From assembly GCF_019423325.1 (NCBI RefSeq), contig NZ_JAHZBQ010000001.1:868001-932000 (forward strand): a DNA stretch of 64,000 nucleotides, written 5' to 3'. This DNA is from Campylobacter sp. (GTDB lineage Bacteria; Campylobacterota; Campylobacteria; Campylobacterales; Campylobacteraceae). The translations under genes were made by a program, and so were the position numbers. The stretch's first letter is position 1. Each line of letters starts with the position of its first letter. The notes under the pieces are model-generated. The model had not been told where the DNA came from. It made no database searches and saw nothing but the letters and a program-made list of their open reading frames with translations. This document shows positions 1-8,894 of this stretch, piece by piece.

Positions 1-744
1 CGCCGATTTTGCACGGGCAGAATTCTGTGATTTAAAATTCCACAAGGCAAAGTTTTGAGATTTAGAATTTTGCGAAGCCAAATTACGCGGCTTGGAATTT
101 CGCACGGTAAAGCCTTGCAAATTTGAATGGGCAAAATTCTGTAATTTGAAATTCTGTGAAGTAAAATTTAGATTCATAATTTTGCGATGCTGCAAGGCAT
201 CAGATCTCTCCTCACAACGATACGTCTCTTTTGTTCTTATGCGGTGCGCCGAGGCAGCTACCCCCATAGAACAGGACGCGCGATACGGCTCGCTAAATTT
301 TGCTTTAATGCGTTTAATACGACGCAGGCTGTGAGATTTTGTGCCAAGATGTCCTAATCCGCAAAATTTCATCTCGCTGCAATGTGAGCCGTGAAATTCC
401 GCATCGCTGCTGCACGGCTCGTATAATTTCTCGCCGCAGCGATGTGATCTGCGAAATTCTCTCGATCCATAAAACTTCGCCTCGTGGATTTTCTCCGTGT
501 GGCGGCACGACGGATGAAATTTTAATAGGTAAAATTCTGCGTCATAAAATTCTACCGAGCTAAGCTTTGCGCTATGAAATTTTACGCCGCAAAAATTTAA
601 ATTTCGCTCGTCGCAAAAGATAAAATTTCGCGCAACAAAAATCACGAAATTTTGCCTGCGATCAAAGCAAAAAGCGCGCTTTTGCAAAGACGCAGCATTC
701 TTGCAAAACGCGTAAATTTCGTCGCGACGATAGAATTTTTTCAT
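1..744 (-). CDS. Partial repeat-rich protein of unknown function, running off the left edge
   Basis: I do not recognise this gene. From ATG at 744-742 the minus strand stays open for 248 codons to base 1 with no stop, which is long for chance. A good ribosome site (AGGAG) lies just upstream of the ATG, and the start is 50 bp after the end of cca, so it is probably the last gene of the leuD-leuB-cca operon. The first ~35 residues (begins MKKFYRRDEIYAFC) look like ordinary protein. After that AATT-type repeats dominate: first in a frame giving VEF, AEF, AKF and LKF, then from about base 177 in a frame giving QNF, NFT and QNS at five-residue spacing. The C-terminus lies outside the window. An alternative is a decayed gene whose remaining frame is open by luck. 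Confidence 0.6.
   Translation of the reverse strand, partial: MKKFYRRDEIYAFCKNAASLQKRAFCFDRRQNFVIFVARNFIFCDERNLNFCGVKFHSAKLSSVEFYDAEFYLLKFHPSCRHTEKIHEAKFYGSREFRRSHRCGEKLYEPCSSDAEFHGSHCSEMKFCGLGHLGTKSHSLRRIKRIKAKFSEPYRASCSMGVAASAHRIRTKETYRCEERSDALQHRKIMNLNFTSQNFKLQNFAHSNLQGFTVRNSKPRNLASQNSKSQNFALWNFKSQNSARAKSA
21..168. repeat. 15-bp periodic AATT array inside the edge gene
   Basis: AATT or a one- to two-base variant starts at 21, 36, 51, 66, 81, 96, 111 and 126, then at 135, 150 and 165: a strict 15-bp period with one 9-bp slip. On the minus strand it reads as N-[FSL]-x-x-[QR] pentamers. On the plus strand it reads as A-[DEK]-F pentamers broken by a stop codon. Confidence 0.8.
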
Positions 745-793
745 AAAACTAGCTCCTAAATAAAACGGCGATTTTACAAAAATCTCTCTAAAT

Positions 794-1915
794 TTACGCT
801 TTTAAAGCCGCTACAAACGCCCTAATCTCCGCTTCTTGCAGCCTCTCAATCTCCTTGCCGATCGCAGCGCCGCGCAGGTTGCGAGCGACATCCGCAGCGC
901 AAATCAAGCTCTTAAATTTCTTATCCCAAATCCCAAGCCGCTTTGATGCTTGCACCCTACCTTTACAATACAGCCCGAGCCACTGCTTAAGCGGCATCTT
1001 TAGAGCGATTTTGCATAGCTGCTCGTCGCTTATCCGCTTAAAAAACGGCTCACTAAGTAGCCTTTTATAAATTGAATTTAGCCCTAAATTCTTTAAAATT
1101 TTATTTTTATCTAATCCTAAAAAATTCAAAAACGCGTATAAAAAAAACATTTCATTTCTTACGAAAGATTCGCCGTGCTCTATGAATTTTATCAGCCGCT
1201 CATGCGTACGCGTATCAATCTGCAATCCAAAAACCCGCTCATAAAGCCCCAGCTCTTGCATTAGCATCATCCCATATCGGTGCGCAGGTGCACGAAAAAA
1301 TTTAATCAGCTCTGCTTTAACGCGCTCGCAACTAAGATCGCTAGCGTCGATACTACGCATGAGCTCTAAGGTGCGCGGCTCGGCGCGAAGCTCAAATCTT
1401 GCGGCAAACTGCACCGCACGATATACGCGCAAGCTATCCTCCACAAAAGTGTGCGGATCAACCACTCGCAAAATACGCGCGCGCAGATCCGCAAGCCCGC
1501 CGTAAAAATCGAGCACTTTGCCGCTTATGGCGTCTATCATCATCGCATTGATCGTAAAATCGCGCCGCCTGCTAGCCTCATGTTCGTCCGTAGCCAAAGC
1601 GACGCTAAAGCCCTTGTGTCCGACGCCCGTCTTACTCTCGGTGCGCGGCAGCGAGATATCAAAGCTTTTGTATTTATAAACGAAGTAGCTTTTGCCGACG
1701 CCCTGTGCGCCGAAGTCCTGCATAATTTGCTCGAAACGGTGCGGATCCACATCATAAAGCTCCACATCCACATCAGCGCTCGCCCGCCCCAAAAAATGAT
1801 CGCGCACGCAGCCGCCCACCAGATAGATACGCGAGCTAAATTTTTTAAGATAATCTAAAAGCGCGATAAAATCGTCATTTTGATAGATTTTCAAGTCGGT
1901 TTTCGATACTTGCAA
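794..1915 (-). CDS. cca: CCA tRNA nucleotidyltransferase / poly(A) polymerase family
   Basis: Adds or repairs the 3' CCA end of tRNAs using CTP and ATP. The class II nucleotidyltransferase head is clear: a GG motif in YLVGGCVRDHFLG (residues 31-43), the metal-binding DVD at 48-50, and RRRDFTINAM at 116-125, followed by the RNA-binding helical domain. Length 373 aa is normal. The start is a TTG inside the end of the upstream ciaD-like gene, giving a 41-bp overlap. I chose it because the N-terminus MQVSKTDLK reaches the family start and no ATG is available before the catalytic motif. The overlap implies translational coupling. Confidence 0.93.
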   Translation of the reverse strand: MQVSKTDLKIYQNDDFIALLDYLKKFSSRIYLVGGCVRDHFLGRASADVDVELYDVDPHRFEQIMQDFGAQGVGKSYFVYKYKSFDISLPRTESKTGVGHKGFSVALATDEHEASRRRDFTINAMMIDAISGKVLDFYGGLADLRARILRVVDPHTFVEDSLRVYRAVQFAARFELRAEPRTLELMRSIDASDLSCERVKAELIKFFRAPAHRYGMMLMQELGLYERVFGLQIDTRTHERLIKFIEHGESFVRNEMFFLYAFLNFLGLDKNKILKNLGLNSIYKRLLSEPFFKRISDEQLCKIALKMPLKQWLGLYCKGRVQASKRLGIWDKKFKSLICAADVARNLRGAAIGKEIERLQEAEIRAFVAALKA

Positions 1916-3233
1916 GCAAAAATTCCATAAATTTTAAATTTAGCTCCACGCGCGCGTTCAAATCACCCTTCTCAAAAGCGTTCAGCCCCTCAAAAAGCAC
2001 TAAAATTCGCTCTTTTATCGCGCTCAAAAACTCCGCTTCGCTTGAAATTTTGAAATCTGCATTTGCGAGATATTTTGATTTGTCACCCGCTTGTCTCGCG
2101 GCCCCGAGATGTCGCGCTTCCTCGGGCTGGTGCAGGGCGGAATTTAGAGCACCATAAGAGGCAAAACTTCCCGCTTGCATATCCTGTGCGGCAGAATTGC
2201 AAAGCTGCGGCGTGGCGAGCTCATGATCTCGCGCCTCAGGGATCGTAAAATTCTGCGGCTGCGAAACGAAATTTTGCTGCTGCGCGGCAGCATTGCGGAT
2301 ATTTAGTGCGGCGGAATTTTGAGCTTGAAGCGACGCAAAATCCTGCTTTTTAGAATGCGCTGTGCTGAAATAATCGTCAACTTCGTTTTCTTTGAAATCA
2401 GAGCCAGGCCCAAAATCGTCATTGCTTAGCTCCTTAAAATGCGCGCCTAAAATACGAGGCGTCAAATCTTGCTTACTTTGGGAGCCGTCATCCGTAGAAT
2501 TTAGTGCTAATTCAAAATCTTTACTTTCGGCAGAGCTTCGCGGTATGCTTGTGTCCCTGCTTTGCGGCGAAATAAACCCATTCATATCGCTGCCTAAACT
2601 ATCGTAAATTTCGCCTGCGATGCCCGATAAATCACGAAAGCTTTCGTCAAATTTTGCGGCGGAGCTTTTTAAAATTTCATCGTTTGCAAAAGCAGTATTT
2701 GCGGAATCTTTGCCACTTGCAGAAGCGGAATTTATAAAATTTTCTCCATTTAAAGAGACGGAGGCCACGGAATTTTGACCGCCTGCAAGATCAGAATTTT
2801 TAAAATTCTCCTCGCTGGAAAAAGTAAAATTTTCATCTTTTGCGGCAGATTTTTTTAAAGTAGCGTCCGCCGCAAATTCCGTGCCGCTAGGCGCAGAGCT
2901 CTTGCTTGCAAGGGCATTTGAACGATCTAGGGCGGAATTTAAAGCGTCCGATGAAACAAAACGCGAAGTGGAATTTTTGGTATCTAAGGAAGTGAAATTT
3001 TGCGCGTTTGATGAAGCGATATCCGGTGCAGATGTGGAATTTAAGGCGCCAGATGCAATGGGATCTTGCGCAAAAGAAGCGGGGCTTAAAGCATACTGCG
3101 AAGCCTGCGCTTCTGCTTCAGCGCTGTTTGCATTCACAGCCCCCTCTTGCTGCGCCGCCAAATCTTGCGCGCGCTTTTGTGCCTTCATCTCATTTACTGC
3201 TTCGATGATATCTTCCAGTTCATTTTCATACAT
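1875..3233 (-). CDS. ciaD: CiaD-like protein with a very long repeat-rich middle
   Basis: The last ~58 residues (AEFLSAIKERILVLFEGLNA...LEFLLASIENRLENLSK in pattern) match what I recall of the C-terminal domain of CiaD, the secreted Campylobacter invasion antigen that also sits beside cca in C. jejuni. The N-terminus (MYENELEDIIEAVNEMKAQ) looks like a short amphipathic helix. CiaD is about 160 aa, whereas this protein is 452 aa. The extra residues, roughly 40-390, are low-complexity Asn/Ser/Ala/Phe sequence with repeated LNS, QNF, NFT and NSA, encoded by AATTC/AATTT units. The ATG at 3233 is preferred over the TTG three bases upstream. It overlaps the upstream small gene by 8 bp and cca by 41 bp. 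Secretion or a role in invasion is not shown by the sequence. The symbol rests on the C-terminus and the position. Confidence 0.65.
   Translation of the reverse strand: MYENELEDIIEAVNEMKAQKRAQDLAAQQEGAVNANSAEAEAQASQYALSPASFAQDPIASGALNSTSAPDIASSNAQNFTSLDTKNSTSRFVSSDALNSALDRSNALASKSSAPSGTEFAADATLKKSAAKDENFTFSSEENFKNSDLAGGQNSVASVSLNGENFINSASASGKDSANTAFANDEILKSSAAKFDESFRDLSGIAGEIYDSLGSDMNGFISPQSRDTSIPRSSAESKDFELALNSTDDGSQSKQDLTPRILGAHFKELSNDDFGPGSDFKENEVDDYFSTAHSKKQDFASLQAQNSAALNIRNAAAQQQNFVSQPQNFTIPEARDHELATPQLCNSAAQDMQAGSFASYGALNSALHQPEEARHLGAARQAGDKSKYLANADFKISSEAEFLSAIKERILVLFEGLNAFEKGDLNARVELNLKFMEFLLASIENRLENLSK
2066..3119 (-). repeat. Coding AATT repeat region in the ciaD-like gene
   Basis: About 350 codons of degenerate repeats in which AATTC or AATTT recurs at irregular spacing, mostly 9-42 bp and always a multiple of three, so that NS and NF dipeptides recur. 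There is no stop codon in this frame. It replaces the short linker expected for the family. Confidence 0.7.
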
Positions 3234-3468
3234 CAATTAGCCACCTCTTAAATTCCGCTTGTTTGCGCGCATCGACGCTTAAAAAGCGCTCCAGCATCGC
3301 CATATTGACGCCAGAGCTTACTCGATGATTTAAATTTAGCCGCGCAAAAAGCACCGCCGCATCGCCATCTTGCGGATTATCGCGTAAAATACCGCGGCAA
3401 ATCCGCATCGCGCCGTATATATCGCCTTTTTTCTCAAGCTCCATAGCGTATGCTAGCGCACCATTCAA
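3226..3468 (-). CDS. Small TPR-like conserved protein
   Basis: An 80-residue, mostly helical protein. The first ~50 residues have the spacing of one and a half tetratricopeptide helices (ALAYAMELEKKGDIYGAMRI, then GDAAVLFARL). No catalytic motif is visible. The start is TTG, with AGGAG lying across the leuB stop codon, and the 3' end overlaps the ciaD-like start, so it belongs to the leuB-cca transcription unit. A small gene of this type occurs in the same place in other Campylobacter genomes as far as I recall. The function is unknown. Confidence 0.75.
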   Translation of the reverse strand: MNGALAYAMELEKKGDIYGAMRICRGILRDNPQDGDAAVLFARLNLNHRVSSGVNMAMLERFLSVDARKQAEFKRWLIDV

Positions 3469-3477
3469 AGCTAGCTC

Positions 3478-4548
3478 CTAAGCCTTAGCCGCGTAATCTG
3501 CGATGATCGAGCCGATCTCTGCAGTCGAGCAAATTTCTTTGGCATCGTACTGCGCGATATCCTTGGTGCGGTATCCGTCGCGAAGCACGCCGCGTACGGC
3601 AAGCTCGATCGCTTCTGCAGCTTCATTCTCGCCGAATGCGTATTTTAGCATCATCGCAGCGCTTAAGATCGTAGCGATCGGGTTTGCAATCCCCTGTCCC
3701 GCGATGTCGGGCGCACTGCCGTGGATCGGCTCGTAAATGCCTACCTTGCCGCCGATGCTCGCACTCGGAAGTAGTCCGATCGAGCCGCAGATCATGCTCG
3801 CCTCGTCGCTTAAAATATCGCCGAACAAATTCTCCGTCAAAATCACATCGAACTGTGCGGGCGCCCGCACGAGCTGCATCGCGGCGTTATCTACGTACAT
3901 AAACTCTAAATTTATCCCCTCGTAATTTTTGGCTAGCTCTCTTACGACCTCGCGCCACAGCTGGCTTGTTTCAAGCACGTTGGCCTTATCCACGAGCGTT
4001 ATCTTTTTGTTTCGCAAAAGCGCGGCCTCAAAGGCAACTTTTGCGACGCGCTCGATCTCGGCGGCGTTGTAGCACATCGTATTTAGCGCATCCTTTTCGT
4101 TTTTAACGCGCGGCTGCCCGAAATAAATCCCGCCCGTAAGCTCGCGCACCACCATTATATCGACGCCTTTGATGATCTCCGGCTTTAGCGTCGAAGCGTT
4201 TATCAGCTCATCAAAAATCATCGCAGGACGCAGATTTGCAAAAGCTCCAAGCTCTTTGCGGATTTTCAGTAGCCCGCTTTCAGGTCGCAGTTCACGCGGC
4301 AAGCCATCCCATTTCGCGCCGCCGATCGCACCGAAAAGCACCGCGTCGCTTGATTTAGCGGCATTTAGCGTCTCATCCGGAAGCGGAACGCCCATAATGT
4401 CGATTGCCGCGCCGCCCATCAAGCGGTAGTCAAAATTTAGCTCAAAATTAAATTTATGGCTTACGGCATCGAGCACCTTGATCGCTTCTTCGATGATCTC
4501 AGGGCCGATTCCGTCGCCTTTTATCACGCATACGTCGTATTTTTTCAT
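3478..4548 (-). CDS. leuB: 3-isopropylmalate dehydrogenase
   Basis: Catalyses NAD-dependent oxidation and decarboxylation of 3-isopropylmalate to 2-oxoisocaproate in leucine synthesis. The 356-residue length is standard. Visible family motifs are GDGIGPEI near the N-terminus, the substrate-binding RPESGLL and LTGGIYFG segments, the metal-binding [11 protein letters not shown], and the adenine-binding [17 protein letters not shown]. It follows leuD by 9 bp and precedes the small TPR-like gene by 9 bp, so the three are one operon. leuA and leuC are not in this window. Confidence 0.97.
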   Translation of the reverse strand: MKKYDVCVIKGDGIGPEIIEEAIKVLDAVSHKFNFELNFDYRLMGGAAIDIMGVPLPDETLNAAKSSDAVLFGAIGGAKWDGLPRELRPESGLLKIRKELGAFANLRPAMIFDELINASTLKPEIIKGVDIMVVRELTGGIYFGQPRVKNEKDALNTMCYNAAEIERVAKVAFEAALLRNKKITLVDKANVLETSQLWREVVRELAKNYEGINLEFMYVDNAAMQLVRAPAQFDVILTENLFGDILSDEASMICGSIGLLPSASIGGKVGIYEPIHGSAPDIAGQGIANPIATILSAAMMLKYAFGENEAAEAIELAVRGVLRDGYRTKDIAQYDAKEICSTAEIGSIIADYAAKA

Positions 4549-4557
4549 CCAAATTCC

Positions 4558-5040
4558 TTACAAGTTTATCTTTGTTTTTGCGTAATTTATCGCTCCGCCC
4601 GCGTCGAGTAGCTTTTGCATAAACTCGGGAATTGCGCCGAATTTATACTGAGTTTTTTGAGTTAAATTTTTAATTACGCCGCCCTTTAGATCGATGCTAA
4701 GCTCGTCGCCCTGCGCGATCTTGTCCGTCTCATCGCATTCGAGGATCAAAAAGCCCGTGTTGAAGCTGTTTCGATAAAAAATCCTAGCGAAGTTTTTTGC
4801 GATCACGCATGAAATTCCGGCAGCCTTAAGCGCCATCGGAGCGTGCTCGCGCGAGCTGCCGCAGCCAAAATTTTTCCCCGCTACGATGATGTCGCCGCGA
4901 GCTATTTTGGACGAAAAATCCCTGTCCGCATCCTCCATAATGTGCGTCGCAAGCACCGCCGCATCGGAAGTATTTAGGTAGCGCGCCGCGATAATAATGT
5001 CAGTGTCGATATCGTCGCCGAATTTCCATACTTTTGCCAT
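4558..5040 (-). CDS. leuD: 3-isopropylmalate dehydratase small subunit
   Basis: Small swivelling-domain subunit that pairs with LeuC (not in this window) to isomerise 2- to 3-isopropylmalate. It is of the short 160-residue type common in epsilonproteobacteria and archaea. The start [19 protein letters not shown] and the [14 protein letters not shown] loop are diagnostic. It is the first gene of the leftward operon. The 400-bp gap to rpoD must carry its promoter, but I cannot place it confidently. Confidence 0.96.
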   Translation of the reverse strand: MAKVWKFGDDIDTDIIIAARYLNTSDAAVLATHIMEDADRDFSSKIARGDIIVAGKNFGCGSSREHAPMALKAAGISCVIAKNFARIFYRNSFNTGFLILECDETDKIAQGDELSIDLKGGVIKNLTQKTQYKFGAIPEFMQKLLDAGGAINYAKTKINL

Positions 5041-5390
5041 ATTTCCGCCTTAAATTTTAAAATAGATGCACGATTTTACCGACAAATTTATTAAAATCCG
5101 CTCAATCGCTCCGATATGAGGGTGGAATTCCTCGCTTAGAATTTAGGGCTAAATTTAAACGCCAAAGCGCAGAGATAGGAAGTGTGGAGGCGTTAAATTT
5201 TAAAGCGGCAGCGCAAAGGAAGCGGAATTTCGGCTCGTCGGTTTTACGTCTTGCGAACGCGGAATTTTAGCAAGCAATCTTAAATTTAGCTAAAAATATA
5301 ACCTAAATTTTAAAATTTAGCCTAATTTCTAGGATTTCAAGAATTATTAAATTTAGACTATTTGCGCCGTATATAAGCAAAAATAAAGAG
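5041..5390. other. Intergenic DNA between divergent leuD and rpoD
   Basis: No gene is visible. The segment has scattered AAATTT/GAATTT motifs and must contain the leu operon promoter and upstream parts of the rpoD promoter. Confidence 0.6.
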
Positions 5391-5398
5391 CGTTTCGG

Positions 5399-5404
5399 TA
5401 TAAT
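5399..5404 (+). promoter_or_regulatory. rpoD -10 element
   Basis: A perfect TATAAT 43 bp before the rpoD start, predicting transcription from about 5411. There is no good -35 box. AT-rich DNA precedes it, as is usual for Campylobacter vegetative promoters. The ribosome site AAGGAG is at 5437-5442. Confidence 0.7.
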
Positions 5405-5447
5405 CCGATTTTTCAAAACCAAATACACAACGACACAAGGAGATTTT

Positions 5448-7328
5448 ATGGCGAGCCCAAAAGACGCCTTAACGCCCATCGAGCAGTTCTTCGACGAAAA
5501 TCAGAAAAGCTACATCACCTACGAAAGACTGATAAAATTTTTCGACAAAGCCCCCACTGCGACGGCCGTTAAGAAGGTCGAAGCGCTTACGAAAAAATTC
5601 GACGTCGAGCTGATCTCCGCCGCAGAAATCTCCAAAATCAAAAATTTAGAGGACGCGAAGCTCAAAGAAGCCACGCAAAAAAAGCTGCTGGATGAGGGCT
5701 GGGACGAGGAGTTTGATCTATCCAGCGACGTCGAGCTTTTGGAGTGGAGCCGTTCGGACAGCCCGGTGCGGATGTATCTGCGCGAAATGGGACAGATCCC
5801 GCTGTTAACGAAAGAAGAAGAGATCGAGATCAGCAAAAAAATCGAGCTCGGCGAGGACATCATCATCGACGCGTTTTGCTCGGTGCCATATCTGATCGAT
5901 TTCATTTTGGATTACAAAGAGCCGCTCATCAACCGCGAACGCCGTGTCAAGGAGCTTTTCAAGAGCTTTGACGACAGCGACGAAGAGGGTGAAGATGAGG
6001 ACGAAGAGGAACTATCGGAGGAGGATTACGACGACGAGGAGGATGAGGAAAGTGCGGACGAGGCGAAGCAAAGGCGATCCAAAAAGAACGATAAGCGCGC
6101 TCTAAAGGTCATCGAAAGCTTCAAGGCTCTTGAAAAAGCCAAAAAGGATTGGATGAAATTTGCCGAGAAAAACGCCGAGGCGATTAAGCAGAGCAAGGGA
6201 ATTTTATCGAAGCTAAACTTGGCGTTTAAAAAGAAAATTTTAAAAGAAAAGCTCATGGATCTGGGTCCAACCAGCAAGCTCATCACCGAGATCGTAAAAT
6301 CGATGGAGACCGCGCTAAAAAGCGATGAGGGCTTTGAAAAGGAGCTCAAGCGCCTAGAATACAAGCTGCCGATGTTTAGCGCCGAACTGCGCGAAAATCA
6401 CAAAAAAATCCTAAAAGATATCACGAAGCTCAGCAAGGACGACATCATCGCGCGCGTGCCGGAAGCTACGATGGTCTCGACCTATGTCGATATAAAAAAG
6501 CTCTTTTTGACAAAAGAAGCGAGCAAAAAAAGCTTCAACCTCGAGCCTGAGCGACTGAAAGAAATTTTAGAGCAGATCAAGCGCGGCAAGCGCATCAGCG
6601 ATAACGCAAAGGCGCGTATGGCGAAGTCCAACCTGCGCCTGGTCGTCTCCATCGCCAAGCGCTACACCAACCGCGGACTGCCGTTTTTAGACCTCATCCA
6701 GGAGGGCAATATCGGGCTTATGAAGGCGGTGGATAAATTTGAATACAAGCGCGGCTATAAATTTTCGACATACGCGACGTGGTGGATCCGCCAGGCGATA
6801 TCGCGCGCCATCGCTGATCAAGCGCGCACGATCCGAATCCCAATCCATATGATCGAGACTATAAATCGAATTAATAAAATCACGCGCAAATATATGCAAG
6901 AGGGCGGCAAAGAGCCCGATATCAACGTCATCGCGCAAGAGGTAGGCCTTAGCGTCGATAAGGTAAAGCAAGTCATCAAAATCACAAAGGAGCCGATCAG
7001 CCTAGAAGCGCCGATCGGAAACGAGGATGACGGCAAATTCGGCGATTTCGTCGAGGACAAAAGCTCGGTTTCGCCGATCGAGCAAATTTTAAAATCCGAT
7101 CTCAAAGAACAGATCGACGATATCTTAGAACAGCTCAACGACCGCGAGCGCACGGTGATCCGCATGCGATTCGGACTGCTTGACGACGAGAGCGACCGCA
7201 CGCTTGAAGAGATCGGCAAGGAGCTCAACATCACTCGCGAGCGCGTCCGCCAGATCGAAAGCTCGGCGATCAAAAAGCTAAAACACCCAAAGATCGGCCG
7301 CAAACTCAAAACCTATATCGAGAGCTAG
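5448..7328 (+). CDS. rpoD: RNA polymerase primary sigma factor (sigma-70)
   Basis: Housekeeping sigma factor. The 626-residue protein has region 1.2 ([11 protein letters not shown], from about 105), a non-conserved region, the region 2 core for -10 recognition and melting ([17 protein letters not shown], then [14 protein letters not shown]), region 3 ([10 protein letters not shown]) and the region 4 helix-turn-helix ([12 protein letters not shown]). Residues about 175-205 are almost wholly Asp/Glu, an acidic stretch inside the non-conserved region. The gene is monocistronic, with a strong ribosome site 5 bp before the ATG. Confidence 0.98.
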   Translation: MASPKDALTPIEQFFDENQKSYITYERLIKFFDKAPTATAVKKVEALTKKFDVELISAAEISKIKNLEDAKLKEATQKKLLDEGWDEEFDLSSDVELLEWSRSDSPVRMYLREMGQIPLLTKEEEIEISKKIELGEDIIIDAFCSVPYLIDFILDYKEPLINRERRVKELFKSFDDSDEEGEDEDEEELSEEDYDDEEDEESADEAKQRRSKKNDKRALKVIESFKALEKAKKDWMKFAEKNAEAIKQSKGILSKLNLAFKKKILKEKLMDLGPTSKLITEIVKSMETALKSDEGFEKELKRLEYKLPMFSAELRENHKKILKDITKLSKDDIIARVPEATMVSTYVDIKKLFLTKEASKKSFNLEPERLKEILEQIKRGKRISDNAKARMAKSNLRLVVSIAKRYTNRGLPFLDLIQEGNIGLMKAVDKFEYKRGYKFSTYATWWIRQAISRAIADQARTIRIPIHMIETINRINKITRKYMQEGGKEPDINVIAQEVGLSVDKVKQVIKITKEPISLEAPIGNEDDGKFGDFVEDKSSVSPIEQILKSDLKEQIDDILEQLNDRERTVIRMRFGLLDDESDRTLEEIGKELNITRERVRQIESSAIKKLKHPKIGRKLKTYIES

Positions 7329-7415
7329 AGCAAAACGCAGATATAGCGATCTAGCGACACGCCGAGGTGGCGGGGCTTTTTAAAGCGGTGTTATCGCGCG
7401 TACCTGAAAAATCAT

Positions 7416-7447
7416 AGAATTCCGTTCTAAATCCAAAGCGGAATTCT
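7416..7447 (+). terminator. Likely rpoD terminator
   Basis: Perfect 9-bp inverted repeat, AGAATTCCG (7416-7424) and CGGAATTCT (7439-7447), with a 14-base loop, followed by AAAAAATTTTAT. The T tract is short and not immediate, so termination efficiency is uncertain. Confidence 0.5.
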
Positions 7448-7529
7448 AAAAAATTTTATAAATTCTACGATTTTGCTTAGTTTGATATGCGAACCGAACT
7501 GAGTAGTGTAGGTTATTCAAGGAGACTTT

Positions 7530-8099
7530 ATGAAAACTTTAGTAATCGTTATTTTAGACGGTTTTGCCGACTGGGAGGCTTCGCTAATGGCTCCCGCACT
7601 ACGATATTTCACGGACTATAGCATCCTTTATGCCTCAACCGATAAAAACGAGAAAGTATCGTTCGGAGCTTTACGCGCAAAACCTGATTTAACAATAGAT
7701 GAAATTTCGCCAGATGCCGCGGCAATCGTATTAATCGGCGCTAGAAATTCATGGCGCGAACTGCCTAGCGAAAACGCCTCAAAAATTGCTAATTTAATAG
7801 AGGAATTTAAACAACAAGGCAAGGTGGTAGGCGGTATTTGCGACGGGGCGTATTTCTTAGCGGCGGCAGGAGCGCTAAATGACTGCCATCACACCGCAAA
7901 TAGTCTAGCAGACATCGTTAATTTGCCAAAATACAAAAATAAGCATGCCTTTATACAAACAAGTCGCGAAGCCGTAGTAGACGGTAAAATGATCACCGCA
8001 AACGGAAACGCATTTATTGATTTTACTATTCAAATGCTGCGCGCCTTAGGAGATATAGACGAAGCAATAATTGCCCAGTGCGAACAAATGTGGCGATAA
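7530..8099 (+). CDS. DJ-1/PfpI family protein (class I glutamine amidotransferase-like)
   Basis: A 189-residue single-domain member of the DJ-1/PfpI superfamily. It has the nucleophile elbow GGICDGAYFL with Cys104, the acidic residue near the start (ADWEAS, Glu16) that tunes the Cys in this family, and the usual N-terminal strand MKTLVIVILDGF. Members act as glyoxalases, chaperones, amidases or oxidative-stress proteins, and the sequence does not say which. The AAGGAG ribosome site is well placed. The gene stands alone downstream of rpoD. Confidence 0.88.
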   Translation: MKTLVIVILDGFADWEASLMAPALRYFTDYSILYASTDKNEKVSFGALRAKPDLTIDEISPDAAAIVLIGARNSWRELPSENASKIANLIEEFKQQGKVVGGICDGAYFLAAAGALNDCHHTANSLADIVNLPKYKNKHAFIQTSREAVVDGKMITANGNAFIDFTIQMLRALGDIDEAIIAQCEQMWR

Positions 8100-8894
8100 G
8101 TAGGCAGTGCGCGTTTAGCAAATAAAATTTTGCCGAAGCAACACTCGAGCATATAAGCACAAATGAGATACAAAAAATACTGAAAATGAAATTTTGCCGA
8201 AGCGGTACGACATCGATGCTCGCTAGGTCTAACACAATACCTTAGTTTGCGTGCTTCCGTGCAAATACAGCATGGAATTTTACGCTCGTTTTGCCACTAA
8301 AATTATATACGGCGCGAGCCTAAGCCAACAGACGCTATGAAATTTAAAACAAAGTGTGCCGCCAAAGCGGTACTTCAGCACGCACCCATCGTCGTAAGCA
8401 AAAACGATGTCTTTCCCGTCTCGCCTTTAAATTTAATGGAGCTCACCATGCCTCAATAACCCTCACACGGCGAAATTAAATAAGTCTCAAAAGGCAAAAG
8501 CCACAAAGCTTGCTTTGTATATCTTATTTGCCACTTTATACCGAGTCCCGTTATCTCCCGCCGCTTCATTATTGCGCGCCGACATACAATGCAATACCTG
8601 TAGCTTTTATGGCCCGTTTATCACATCCCACCGCCATGATGCCTTGCCCATAATGGAACGCTTCAAAAATATGGTAGAGCCGTCTCTCTTTACTTACACT
8701 TGCTGTACTCGCAATCGCAGCGCCCATAAATTTACCGCATTGCCGTGCCGACAACCGCAACACTATCTAAATTTACTGCTCCGCCGTGCCGTCCCGCTCT
8801 TAAAATTTACCTTCTTTAGCCAAGGGTGTGCTGGATAACACGACGTCAGTATTTTTGTCTCGCTCTAAATTTACCTTCCGCCGTACCGCTAAAT
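8100..8894. other. Intergenic region of 795 bp without a convincing gene
   Basis: Contains scattered AAATTTA motifs, including spaced AAATTTACC units around 8765-8895. The open frames present are short, lack ribosome sites and do not resemble proteins. No RNA gene is recognised. Confidence 0.6.

Noticed and set aside
92..334. Plus-strand frame with AKF/LKF pentamers at the left edge, suggesting a pentapeptide-repeat gene remnant
   Set aside because: Stops interrupt the upstream continuation on this strand, and the opposite strand is open for 248 codons with a proper start, so the minus-strand reading is preferred.
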